Assembly (NCBI GenBank): GCA_900552735.1
Contig: USBA01000039.1
Coordinates: 1 to 12,290 of the forward strand
Direction of reading: 5' to 3'
Length of the DNA stretch: 12,290 nucleotides
Origin: an uncultured Collinsella sp.
GTDB taxonomy: Bacteria; Actinomycetota; Coriobacteriia; Coriobacteriales; Coriobacteriaceae
The translations under genes were made by a program, and so were the position numbers. The notes under the pieces were generated by a model. The model was not told the DNA's origin, did not search any database, and worked only from the letters and a program-made list of their open reading frames with translations. Shown piece after piece: positions 1 through 5,833 of this stretch; within the stretch, counting starts at the first letter, position 1; each line of letters starts with the position of its first letter.

Positions 1-326
1 CCAACGCAGCCGTACTTGAGAGGAATCTTCTCGTCGAGCTCACGCATGGCGTACAGGCCGACGCGAATGTGGGCAAGCACGAAGTCGGTCCCGGTGAATG
101 CGGTCTCGGGGTCGGTGGTGTAGCTAAACTCAACCTCGGGAGCGTTCTCGTGGAAGTAGATCTCGCAGGCCTTTGCCACGATCTCCTGGCGCTCGGCGTT
201 GTTGTCGTAGAAGGTCACCTTGTTGACCGGGAAGCGGTCGCGCTCCTCGAGCAGCATCAGGGCAATGCCCGGGGTAAAGGTGGAGCCACCGCCGGCAATG
301 GTCACGGCATAGTTCTTCTTGGACAT
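1..326 (-). CDS. Glycoside hydrolase family 4 6-phospho-alpha-glucosidase, N-terminal part (runs off the left edge)
   Basis: The first 108 codons of a family 4 glycosidase are visible. Such enzymes act in the cytoplasm on PTS-imported, 6-phosphorylated alpha-glucosides and need NAD+ and a divalent metal; the products are glucose 6-phosphate and the aglycone. Seen in the sequence: a glycine-rich Rossmann loop (AGGGSTFTPG, residues 11-20), FYDN at 39-42 ending the second strand, SYTTDPETAF near the middle, and AHIRVGLYAMRELDEKIPLK close to the edge. These are typical of the GlvA/MalH/AglB branch rather than the melibiase or 6-phospho-beta-glucosidase branches. The start is fixed by GGAGG five bases before the ATG. 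The catalytic metal-binding Cys and His lie beyond the window. It follows the PTS permease gene on the same strand, so the two probably share an mRNA. The exact sugar cannot be read from this fragment. Confidence 0.9.
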   Translation of the reverse strand, partial: MSKKNYAVTIAGGGSTFTPGIALMLLEERDRFPVNKVTFYDNNAERQEIVAKACEIYFHENAPEVEFSYTTDPETAFTGTDFVLAHIRVGLYAMRELDEKIPLKYGCV

Positions 327-424
327 GATGTCCTCCTCATTCTGGCCGCTTGCTCAATCCGTCCCCGCACGCGGCCTTGCGCGGTTTGGAATTGTTACCT
401 AGAAGTGGAGTTTTTTATCTCTAG

Positions 425-464
425 AATCGGCCTTGCGGTGCATACCGGCTCTGCAAGGCCGATT
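425..464 (-). repeat. Intercistronic hairpin between the PTS permease and phosphoglucosidase genes
   Basis: Perfect 12 bp inverted repeat, AATCGGCCTTGC at 425-436 and GCAAGGCCGATT at 453-464, with a 16 nt loop. It lies just after the permease stop codon and about 100 nt before the next gene. On the coding (minus) strand it is followed by an A-rich run, not a U-run, so it is not a standard intrinsic terminator. An mRNA-stabilising or processing stem that sets different levels of permease and hydrolase is more likely (inference). Confidence 0.7.
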
Positions 465-482
465 GTTTCGATGGACGATGGT

Positions 483-2093
483 TTACAGAAGACTCTCGAA
501 CTTCAGAAGACTCTCGAACTTCTCGCGAACCTGCGGGACGGTAAGGCCGATGATGACCTGGATTGACTGACCTTGGACCACCAAGCCATGCGTACCGATT
601 GCCTTGAAAGAAGCCTCGGGTGCAACGACGCTCTTGTCCTTGACGTTAACGCGCAGACGGGTAGCGCAGTTAGTTACATCGATGATGTTATCCGTGCCAC
701 CGAGCAGATCGAGGATGTTCTCGGCAAGCACCAAGCGCTCATCATCTTTACTCTGGGCGACCGATTTGCCAGCAGCAGCACCGCCCTGCTTTTGCTTGTA
801 GTCGGCCTTGGACTTGAGCTCGACCTCAACATCATCATCCTCGCGACCGGGAGTCTTAAAGTCGAACTTGACGATCAAGAAACGGAAGACCACGACCCAA
901 AGAGCGGTAAAGCACAGACCGACAAGGATGGAGATGGCGTACTGCAGACCGTGTGCGGCCCAAAGGGGCAGCCAGTCCCACGAGAGCATCGAGATGATGC
1001 CGCCGTCGAAGATGCCCACGACGCCAAGGAGGTTTTGAGCCATGCAGCCGAGCGCTCCGAGCACGCAGTGGACGACGAACAGACCGGGCGCGATGAACAG
1101 GAAGGTGAAGTCAAGCGGCTCGGTGATACCGCAAAGCATAGCGGTAAGGGTGACCGGGATCAGCAGAGCCTTGACGCGCTGCTTGCGCTCGGGTTTGGCG
1201 GTCATATAAAACGCAATGGCGACGCCAAGCGAGCCGAAGACCTTAGTCCAACCAGGGCAGGTATAGGCAGCCCAGGGTGCGGCATCCTTAAGAGCAATGC
1301 TCGGATTGGCAGCCAGTTGGGGCAGGATGTTGGCCCAAGCAGCAAAGATGCCGCCGTTGACCGCCGCGTTGTCGTAATAGAACGGCGTATAGATAAAGTG
1401 GTGAAGGCCTGTAGGGATCAGCACGCGCTCGAAGAAAGCAAAGACGCCCACGCCAAACGTACCGGCGGAAAGGATGAATCCCTGGAAGGCGGAGATAGCA
1501 GCCTGAACATGCGGCCACACCAGGCAGGCGATAAGAGCGACCGGAACCATAACGAAGAAACCGATCATATAAATGAACACGGAGCCCGAGAACACGCCCA
1601 GCCACTCAGGAAGTTCGGTGTCGAAGAACTTGTTATGCAGCATCGTGGCGATACCAGAAATGATAAGCGCGCCCATGATGCCCATATCAAGCGTTTTGAT
1701 GCTTGCGATAGTGGCAAGACCAGTACCGCTGCCCGCCTCGACAGAGTAGTCGACACCAAAGACAGGGCCCCACTGCCCCAAGATTGTGCTTACAAAGTAG
1801 TTGAAGGTAAGGTAGATGGCCAAAGCCTCCATGCAGCAGCGAGCGTTCTGCTTGTTCGCGAGCGAGATTGGCAACGCTACGCAAAACAGCAACGGCATCT
1901 GGTTAAAGAGCGTCCAACCACCCTGGAGCAGCACATTCCAGCAATCAAACCAAAGATGGCCCGCAGTGGCCATCTCGCCAAAGATCGCCTCGGTGGTAAA
2001 CAGCGTACCCAGGCCGACGACGATTCCGGAAAATGCGAAAAGAATTGCAGGCGTGTACATTGCACCGCCGAAACGTTGTATCTTTTGCATCAT
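483..2093 (-). CDS. PTS alpha-glucoside-specific EIICB permease
   Basis: Membrane permease that imports an alpha-glucoside and phosphorylates it. 536 aa from the chosen start. The EIIC part (about 1-415) has roughly ten hydrophobic segments and family motifs: TGLHHFIYTPFYYDNAAVNGG at about 228-248 and GITEPLDFTFLF at 322-333. A charged linker (about 416-450) leads to a C-terminal EIIB domain (about 452-536) with the phosphorylated cysteine in NCATRLRV (Cys476). Sequence style and length fit the GlvC/MalX/AglA maltose-type family. No EIIA domain is fused, so a separate EIIA-Glc must serve it. I start at the tandem ATG ATG at 2088-2093, preceded by AGAGGGGGA; an in-frame ATG at 2144 lacks a ribosome binding site. 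The C-terminus ends in a duplicated KFESLL. Neighbours: divergent dehydrogenase/GntR pair upstream, family 4 hydrolase downstream. The substrate (maltose or another alpha-glucoside) is uncertain. Confidence 0.93.
   Translation of the reverse strand: MMQKIQRFGGAMYTPAILFAFSGIVVGLGTLFTTEAIFGEMATAGHLWFDCWNVLLQGGWTLFNQMPLLFCVALPISLANKQNARCCMEALAIYLTFNYFVSTILGQWGPVFGVDYSVEAGSGTGLATIASIKTLDMGIMGALIISGIATMLHNKFFDTELPEWLGVFSGSVFIYMIGFFVMVPVALIACLVWPHVQAAISAFQGFILSAGTFGVGVFAFFERVLIPTGLHHFIYTPFYYDNAAVNGGIFAAWANILPQLAANPSIALKDAAPWAAYTCPGWTKVFGSLGVAIAFYMTAKPERKQRVKALLIPVTLTAMLCGITEPLDFTFLFIAPGLFVVHCVLGALGCMAQNLLGVVGIFDGGIISMLSWDWLPLWAAHGLQYAISILVGLCFTALWVVVFRFLIVKFDFKTPGREDDDVEVELKSKADYKQKQGGAAAGKSVAQSKDDERLVLAENILDLLGGTDNIIDVTNCATRLRVNVKDKSVVAPEASFKAIGTHGLVVQGQSIQVIIGLTVPQVREKFESLLKFESLL
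486..521. repeat. 18 bp tandem duplication at the 3' end of the PTS gene
   Basis: CAGAAGACTCTCGAACTT occurs twice head to tail (486-503, 504-521), with both copies identical. The unit is a multiple of three, so the reading frame is kept and the protein ends REKFESLLKFESLL before TAA. Perfect identity suggests a recent slippage event. Confidence 0.95.
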
Positions 2094-2126
2094 GACGGGG
2101 AATCCCCCTCTCTTCATTCGGAGCGA

Positions 2127-2156
2127 CTGCGGTTTTGGCTTCACTCGAGACCGCAG
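2127..2156 (-). promoter_or_regulatory. Leader hairpin of the PTS permease mRNA
   Basis: CTGCGGT (2127-2133) and ACCGCAG (2150-2156) can form a 7 bp stem with a 16 nt loop. If the start codon is at 2093 and transcription begins near 2224, this lies inside a leader of about 130 nt. No U-run follows, and I do not recognise a BglG/LicT antiterminator site. Its role is unknown and it may be chance. Confidence 0.35.
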
Positions 2157-2230
2157 ACGCGCCGTTTGCGTGTACCTCGTGCAATAGGACGGGTGGGCCC
2201 GCTTCCCTGACTTCTTGCGCTTCTATTTTT

Positions 2231-2259
2231 ATCATATCACTTATCTAGACAAGTTAATA
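2231..2259 (-). promoter_or_regulatory. Candidate promoter of the PTS permease gene
   Basis: Reading the minus strand, TATGAT (complement of 2231-2236) is a good -10 hexamer. The -35 is poor: TTAACT is 15 bases upstream, and TATTAA at 17 bases is no better. The palindrome at 2239-2254 fills the spacer, as expected for a repressed promoter. The -10 call is by eye only. Confidence 0.45.
2239..2254. promoter_or_regulatory. Operator-like palindrome O1, permease side
   Basis: ACTTATCTAGACAAGT is a 16 bp palindrome with one mismatched pair, centred on TCTAGA. Its 12-mer ACTTGTCTAGAT (minus strand) recurs exactly, in inverted orientation, at 2370-2381. Site length and a TTGTnTAnACAA look fit the operators of GntR/HutC sugar regulators such as TreR, and a gene of that family lies at 3542-4297. 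It overlaps the candidate permease promoter, which suggests repression. Confidence 0.7.
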
Positions 2260-2369
2260 CGGTTTCTATGTTCGGTCAGCGGTCGATTATTGGCCGTAAA
2301 CGGTATGTGTCCAGTATTTCGCCTGTTAAATCTGACATAGCTGATGGCTGCATTTCATTTTTCTTTTCT

Positions 2370-2384
2370 ACTTGTCTAGATGTG
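2370..2384. promoter_or_regulatory. Operator-like site O2
   Basis: ACTTGTCTAGAT at 2370-2381 matches the O1 sequence over 12 bases; the left half-site is perfect, while the right half (TGTG) is degenerate. It lies about 131 bp from the centre of O1, immediately upstream of the candidate -35 of the dehydrogenase promoter. Probably a second binding site of the same regulator. Confidence 0.55.
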
Positions 2385-2406
2385 CTTGTCTATATCTATA
2401 GACATG
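2385..2406. promoter_or_regulatory. Operator-like palindrome O3, dehydrogenase side
   Basis: GTCTATA (2388-2394) and TATAGAC (2397-2403) form a perfect 7 bp inverted repeat with a 2 nt centre, extended by a T:A pair. The CTTGTCTA start repeats the core of O1 and O2. It covers the -35 and spacer of the candidate promoter at 2386-2414, a position suited to repression of the dehydrogenase and regulator genes. Confidence 0.6.
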
Positions 2407-2414
2407 CCTATACT
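2386..2414 (+). promoter_or_regulatory. Candidate promoter of the dehydrogenase-gntR operon
   Basis: TTGTCT (2386-2391), 17 bp spacer, TATACT (2409-2414): a near-consensus sigma-70-type promoter with ideal spacing, giving a leader of about 30 nt ahead of the AAGGAG ribosome binding site at 2440-2445. It is overlapped by O3. Confidence 0.65.
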
Positions 2415-2450
2415 TCATTACAACATTCACCGCCACGTTAAGGAGTCACC

Positions 2451-3476
2451 ATGAAAAGCGCGGTCTTCTATGGAAAGCACGACCTCAGAGTCGAGGAATC
2501 GGCAAAGCCGGCCGTGGGCAGGCGCGACGTTCTGATCAACGTCAAAGCTTGCGGCGTCTGCGGTACCGACGTTCATATCTATGAAGGCGACAAGGGCGCA
2601 GCCGACGTTACCCCGCCCACGATCCTTGGTCATGAGTTTGCGGGCGTTGTCGAGGCCGTGGGCAGCGACGTCGCTGGCTTTAAACCGGGCGATCGCGTGT
2701 GCATCGACCCAAACCATCCCTGCGGCTGCTGCGAACCCTGCCGCGACGGAATCAACCACTACTGCGAGCATATGACCGGTTACGGCACCACCGTTAACGG
2801 CGGCTTTGCCGAGTACTGCTCCGTCGATATGCAGCAAGTCTACAAGTTGGGCGATCACACCAGCTTTGAGCAGGGTGCTATGACCGAGCCCGTCGCCTGC
2901 TGCCTGCACGGCATCGATATGTGCAACATCAAGCCCGGCAGCACAGTTGTCGTTATCGGCGGTGGCATGATCGGTCTGCTCATGATGCAGCTTGCCAAAA
3001 ACGCCGGCGCCACCAAGGTCGTCTTGCTCGAACCCGTCGAAAGCAAGCGCGAGGTTGCGCTCAAACTCGGCGCCGACCTGGCAATTGATTCCATCCACGA
3101 GGACGTCCCGGCCCGCCTGAAGCAGGAGGGCGTCGGCAACGTCGATGTCGTTATCGAGTGTGTTGGCAAGCCCGTCACCATCGAGCAGGCCATCCAGATC
3201 GCCGGCCACAAGGCTACGGTCATGATGTTCGGCCTCACCAAGCCCGATGAGACAATCACCGTCAAGCCCTTCGAGGTCTTCCAGAAGGAGCTTGTGCTTA
3301 CCTCGTCCTACATCAACCCTTATACGCAGCGTCGCGCGCTCGAGCTCATCGACTCTGGCAGGCTCGACGTATCCTCGATGGTCGCCAAGGTGGCTTCCCT
3401 CGACGAACTCGGCGCCATCCTGTCAGACCCAGCTCTGCGTGCCATGGGTAAATATATAATCGACCCCAGCAAGTAA
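2451..3476 (+). CDS. Zinc-dependent medium-chain alcohol (polyol) dehydrogenase
   Basis: Cytoplasmic 341 aa enzyme of the zinc MDR family (sorbitol/threonine dehydrogenase-like), normal in length. Catalytic-zinc residues are present: Cys37 in ACGVCGTDVH, His61-Glu62 in GHE, and Glu146. The structural-zinc loop has Cys91, Cys94, Cys97 and Cys105. The Rossmann loop is VIGGGMIG (169-175), and Glu194 at the end of the second strand favours NAD(H) over NADP(H). AAGGAG with 5 nt spacing fixes the start. It is the first gene of a plus-strand pair with the GntR regulator and diverges from the alpha-glucoside PTS gene, with shared operator-like sites between. From this context I infer oxidation of a sugar alcohol or related product freed from the imported glucoside. 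The true substrate is unknown; threonine or butanediol dehydrogenase activity is not excluded by sequence alone. Confidence 0.9.
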   Translation: MKSAVFYGKHDLRVEESAKPAVGRRDVLINVKACGVCGTDVHIYEGDKGAADVTPPTILGHEFAGVVEAVGSDVAGFKPGDRVCIDPNHPCGCCEPCRDGINHYCEHMTGYGTTVNGGFAEYCSVDMQQVYKLGDHTSFEQGAMTEPVACCLHGIDMCNIKPGSTVVVIGGGMIGLLMMQLAKNAGATKVVLLEPVESKREVALKLGADLAIDSIHEDVPARLKQEGVGNVDVVIECVGKPVTIEQAIQIAGHKATVMMFGLTKPDETITVKPFEVFQKELVLTSSYINPYTQRRALELIDSGRLDVSSMVAKVASLDELGAILSDPALRAMGKYIIDPSK

Positions 3477-3490
3477 ATCGATCGACACCT

Positions 3491-3520
3491 GCGCGAGCAG
3501 TCCTCATCCACCGCTCGCGC
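3491..3520 (+). repeat. Intercistronic hairpin between dehydrogenase and gntR
   Basis: GCGCGAGC (3491-3498) and GCTCGCGC (3513-3520) form a perfect 8 bp, very GC-rich stem with a 14 nt loop in the 65 nt gap between the two genes. There is no U-run, and the ribosome binding site of gntR begins about 10 nt later. It may lower expression of the regulator relative to the enzyme or stabilise the upstream mRNA (inference). Confidence 0.6.
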
Positions 3521-3541
3521 ACTCAGCTCTAGGAGACCGTC

Positions 3542-4297
3542 ATGGCGCGAGCCATCTTCCAAACCATTTATGACAACGTGAAGCAGTCGATTGACGACGG
3601 CACATACGCCTATCAGAGTTATCTGCCTTCGGAGACTGAACTCACGCAGCTGTTTGGCTGTTCGCGCATGACGGTCCGTCGCGCCATCTCGATGCTTGCG
3701 GCAGATGGCTACGTACTCCCTCAGCAAGGCAAAGGCATGCGCGTCATTCGCAACATCAGTGGCGAGACGAATCGTGGCGGCGGCGGACTCGAGACCTTTA
3801 AGGAAATCGCAGCCAGCCGAGGCTTTGAGCTCAAGACTGTCACCACCGTCTTTGAGCTCCTCGTCTGTAGCAAGGCACTCTCCAGGATTACCGGGTTTCC
3901 CGAAGGCTGCGAGCTTACGCGCGCCAAACGCATCCGTTATGCAAACGGACATGCCGTGTGCTCCGACGACTCCTATTACCTAAGCTCACAGGTACCGGGA
4001 CTGACACCCGAGATTGCCAACGATTCGATCTATCGTTACCTCGAAGAAGGCCTTGGCATTAAGATTGCCACGGGCAAACGCGATGTAACGATTGAGCATC
4101 CCACGCCCGAAGATGCGCGCGTGCTCGATCTCGACGACTTTAACGCACTCGCCGTTGTACGCGGGCAGACCTACAACGCCGACGGCATCCTTATGGAATA
4201 CACCGAGACCAAACAGGTCCCCGGGTTCTTTTTACTCCACGAAACGGTCACCCGCCGCAATAACGGCAGTGAGACCCATCAGAGCAGTATGAGCTAA
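3542..4297 (+). CDS. GntR/HutC-family transcriptional regulator
   Basis: 251 aa DNA-binding regulator with an N-terminal winged helix-turn-helix (about 5-70; core LPSETELTQLFGCSRMTVRR at 28-47, wing DGYVLPQQGKG at 55-65). A Gly-rich linker (79-82) leads to a UTRA ligand-binding domain (about 85-245), which in this family senses a sugar phosphate or similar small molecule. Length is typical. Start chosen from AGGAG 7 nt upstream. Because it sits in the locus with a phospho-alpha-glucosidase and a sugar PTS, I infer that it is a TreR-like repressor released by the imported phosphosugar, binding the three CTTGTCTA-type sites at 2239-2406. That would make it autoregulated, since its own operon starts at 2386-2414. 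A strong terminator follows directly. The family assignment is firm; the ligand and regulon are inferred. Confidence 0.92.
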   Translation: MARAIFQTIYDNVKQSIDDGTYAYQSYLPSETELTQLFGCSRMTVRRAISMLAADGYVLPQQGKGMRVIRNISGETNRGGGGLETFKEIAASRGFELKTVTTVFELLVCSKALSRITGFPEGCELTRAKRIRYANGHAVCSDDSYYLSSQVPGLTPEIANDSIYRYLEEGLGIKIATGKRDVTIEHPTPEDARVLDLDDFNALAVVRGQTYNADGILMEYTETKQVPGFFLLHETVTRRNNGSETHQSSMS

Positions 4298-4306
4298 CTG
4301 TCTATT

Positions 4307-4378
4307 AGTTGCGGTGAAATAGTTCCTAGAATGGCCAGCTTAAGGGCAAAACGGGAACTATTCCACCGCAACTTTTTT
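4307..4378 (+). terminator. Intrinsic terminator after gntR, with a long imperfect stem
   Basis: GTTGCGGTGAAATAGTTCC (4308-4326) and GGAACTATTCCACCGCAAC (4354-4372) pair over 18 of 19 positions, with an extra A:T at the base, a 27 nt loop and a T6 run at 4373-4378. It begins 10 nt after the gntR stop codon. The stem is much longer than usual for a terminator, so it may be a mobile palindromic repeat acting as one. Confidence 0.85.
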
Positions 4379-4409
4379 GGCCGGTGGGGCAGTACCTATC
4401 CCACCGGCC
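4379..4409 (-). terminator. GC-rich hairpin between converging genes, possible terminator of the ferredoxin gene
   Basis: GGCCGGTGGG (4379-4388) and CCCACCGGCC (4400-4409) form a perfect 10 bp stem with an 11 nt loop. It is 19 nt beyond the stop codon of the minus-strand ferredoxin gene and directly abuts the T-run of the gntR terminator. On the minus strand the stem is followed by A6, not U6, so intrinsic termination would be weak; the role is inferred from position. Confidence 0.5.
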
Positions 4410-4428
4410 ATCATTTACGCTCTTTTAG

Positions 4429-5682
4429 CTAGTCCGCGAGCTTCTCCACCTGATCGAGCATCTTGTCAAGCTTGGCCTTTGCCTCAGCCTTAATCTTCTC
4501 AGCTTCTTCGTGAGCCTTCGCCTTCTGGGCGGCCTTTTCCTCGGCCTCGGGATCGACGACGACCAGGTTGGATGCATCATGCTCAACCAACTTAAGCGCA
4601 TGCTCGGGGCACACCTTGACGCAGGCTCCGCAACCTAAGCAATACGTGGACTCCAGTGCAAAGCGACCGCTTCCCACCAAATCGCAGGCAAACGTGGGGC
4701 ACACGTTGACGCACTCGCCGCACGACGTGCACTTGTCAAAATCGCATTCCGGCGTGCTCACCTGCATGTTCTGGGCAAGCTCGGGGTGGTTTTGCAGCGT
4801 CGAGAGCACCAGCTGCCGCCCGTGCGTGAGCGAACGGCGACGCTTGGTCGTCGTGGTGCCGCACATGGTGTTGAGCGTGCGCTCCAGCTGGGTAATCTGA
4901 TGGCGATGGGCCTTGAGCTTTTGCGTCACCGAGGCCAGCGCCGCCGTCGCCGGATTAAGCTTGGTCACCGTCAGGCCCGTGGTACGGGCAATCTTTTCCA
5001 TGTACTCCTTGCGTTCGTACTCGCGAAGCTTATGGCACTTGAGGCTCTTGGGGTCGACCTCCAAGCCCATACCCGTGCCGGACCACTCCTCGGCCTTCGC
5101 AATCGCCTCGCCCAGAATATCCTCGCCAGCGGTGTTGCGGCACTTATCGCACACGCCCAACGGCAGGTAGACGCTCACGTTGGGATAATCGGCCAGTACC
5201 GAGAACCAGGTCTCGGCCGTAATATCGCCCACGCAGGCAACGACGACCTCGTTTTCGCGCGGCATGCGCTTGAGGGCGCGCGTGCAGGTGACGTAAGCGG
5301 TCTCATGGCTCGTAGCAGCAGAGACAATGTCGTCATACAGGTTTTTGGGCGCCAGGCGCGGCGAGATGATCGCCTCGGTCGGACAGGCAGCGGCGCACAG
5401 GCCGCACTTGCGACAGGAGTCGAGGATCTCGATGGAGTCTTCCTCGACCTCGATAGCGTTGACCGGGCACACGTCCATGCACGCGGTGCAGCCGCTCTTT
5501 TCGTTTTTGCAGGTCAGGCACGGAATGGTGTTGCCGCGCGGGCGCTCCTTGTAGTCGGCAGGGTTCCACTGCGGCGCCGACGGATCGAGTGCATCGGTCA
5601 CGCCGCCAAGCGGGTTTTTAAGAAAGTCGAAACCCTTGCTGATCTCGATAATGTCATCAAACAGATCGTGTTCCTGCGCCAT
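4429..5682 (-). CDS. Multi-cluster [4Fe-4S] ferredoxin-domain protein with a cysteine-bearing central domain
   Basis: 417 aa, no signal peptide or membrane segment, so a cytoplasmic electron-transfer protein is predicted. The N-terminal ferredoxin domain has Cys55, 58, 65, 68 and 72 (the last before Pro) and Cys90, 93, 96 and 100, enough for two clusters, the first with unusual spacing. A central domain (about 125-220) has Cys133, Cys150 (VACVG), Cys178 and Cys181 (VCDKC). A helical, basic linker (about 220-305) follows, then a second two-cluster domain with Cys318, 321, 324, 328 and Cys348, 351, 354, 358. The end (about 378-417) is a Lys/Glu/Ala-rich probable coiled coil. I start at the ATG preceded by AGGGAGG with a 7 nt gap; an in-frame ATG at 5712 has no such site. 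Partner and reaction are unknown. Its setting beside three NAD(H)-linked dehydrogenases suggests a redox link, but a long gap separates it from them and no catalytic subunit is adjacent. Confidence 0.85.
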   Translation of the reverse strand: MAQEHDLFDDIIEISKGFDFLKNPLGGVTDALDPSAPQWNPADYKERPRGNTIPCLTCKNEKSGCTACMDVCPVNAIEVEEDSIEILDSCRKCGLCAAACPTEAIISPRLAPKNLYDDIVSAATSHETAYVTCTRALKRMPRENEVVVACVGDITAETWFSVLADYPNVSVYLPLGVCDKCRNTAGEDILGEAIAKAEEWSGTGMGLEVDPKSLKCHKLREYERKEYMEKIARTTGLTVTKLNPATAALASVTQKLKAHRHQITQLERTLNTMCGTTTTKRRRSLTHGRQLVLSTLQNHPELAQNMQVSTPECDFDKCTSCGECVNVCPTFACDLVGSGRFALESTYCLGCGACVKVCPEHALKLVEHDASNLVVVDPEAEEKAAQKAKAHEEAEKIKAEAKAKLDKMLDQVEKLAD

Positions 5683-5722
5683 GCGCGGCCCCTCCCTGAG
5701 CAGTGCAAACAAGCAAGAGATA

Positions 5723-5753
5723 ATGATACGCTATCGGCCCACGCCTCGGGCAA
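5723..5753 (-). promoter_or_regulatory. Weak candidate promoter of the ferredoxin-domain gene
   Basis: On the minus strand TATCAT (complement of 5723-5728) resembles a -10 hexamer, with TTGCCC (complement of 5748-5753) 19 bp upstream. Spacing and -35 match are poor. It is about 40 nt from the chosen start codon. Listed because the gap upstream would otherwise have no promoter. Confidence 0.25.
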
Positions 5754-5760
5754 ATTACAC

Positions 5761-5802
5761 GCGGCGCACCTTTGAGGCAAATAGTCTATAGCCTATCGCC
5801 GC
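5761..5802 (-). terminator. Imperfect hairpin downstream of the GldA paralogue
   Basis: GCGGCG (5761-5766) and CGCCGC (5797-5802) enclose an inner AGGC/GCCT pair (5776-5779, 5791-5794). It sits about 30 nt after the stop codon of the 5834-6901 gene on the minus strand. No U-run follows, so it is at best a weak or factor-dependent stop. Otherwise the 151 nt gap 5683-5833 holds only the weak promoter candidate. Confidence 0.3.
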
Positions 5803-5833
5803 CTCGATTGCACAAGATCGATCAAACGCCAAG

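Noticed and set aside
2094..2144. Upstream in-frame starts for the PTS permease (ATG at 2144 and 2117)
   Set aside because: They would add 17 or 8 non-hydrophobic residues without a ribosome binding site; AGAGGGGGA precedes the ATG ATG at 2088-2093 instead.
2127..2156. BglG/LicT-type antiterminator in the PTS leader
   Set aside because: The hairpin has no following U-run, I see no ribonucleic antiterminator-like sequence, and no antiterminator gene is nearby; a GntR regulator explains control better.
573..2210. 545-codon open frame on the plus strand
   Set aside because: Antisense to the PTS permease; composition is Arg/Asp/His rich with no domain, and no ribosome binding site. A shadow of GC-biased codon use.
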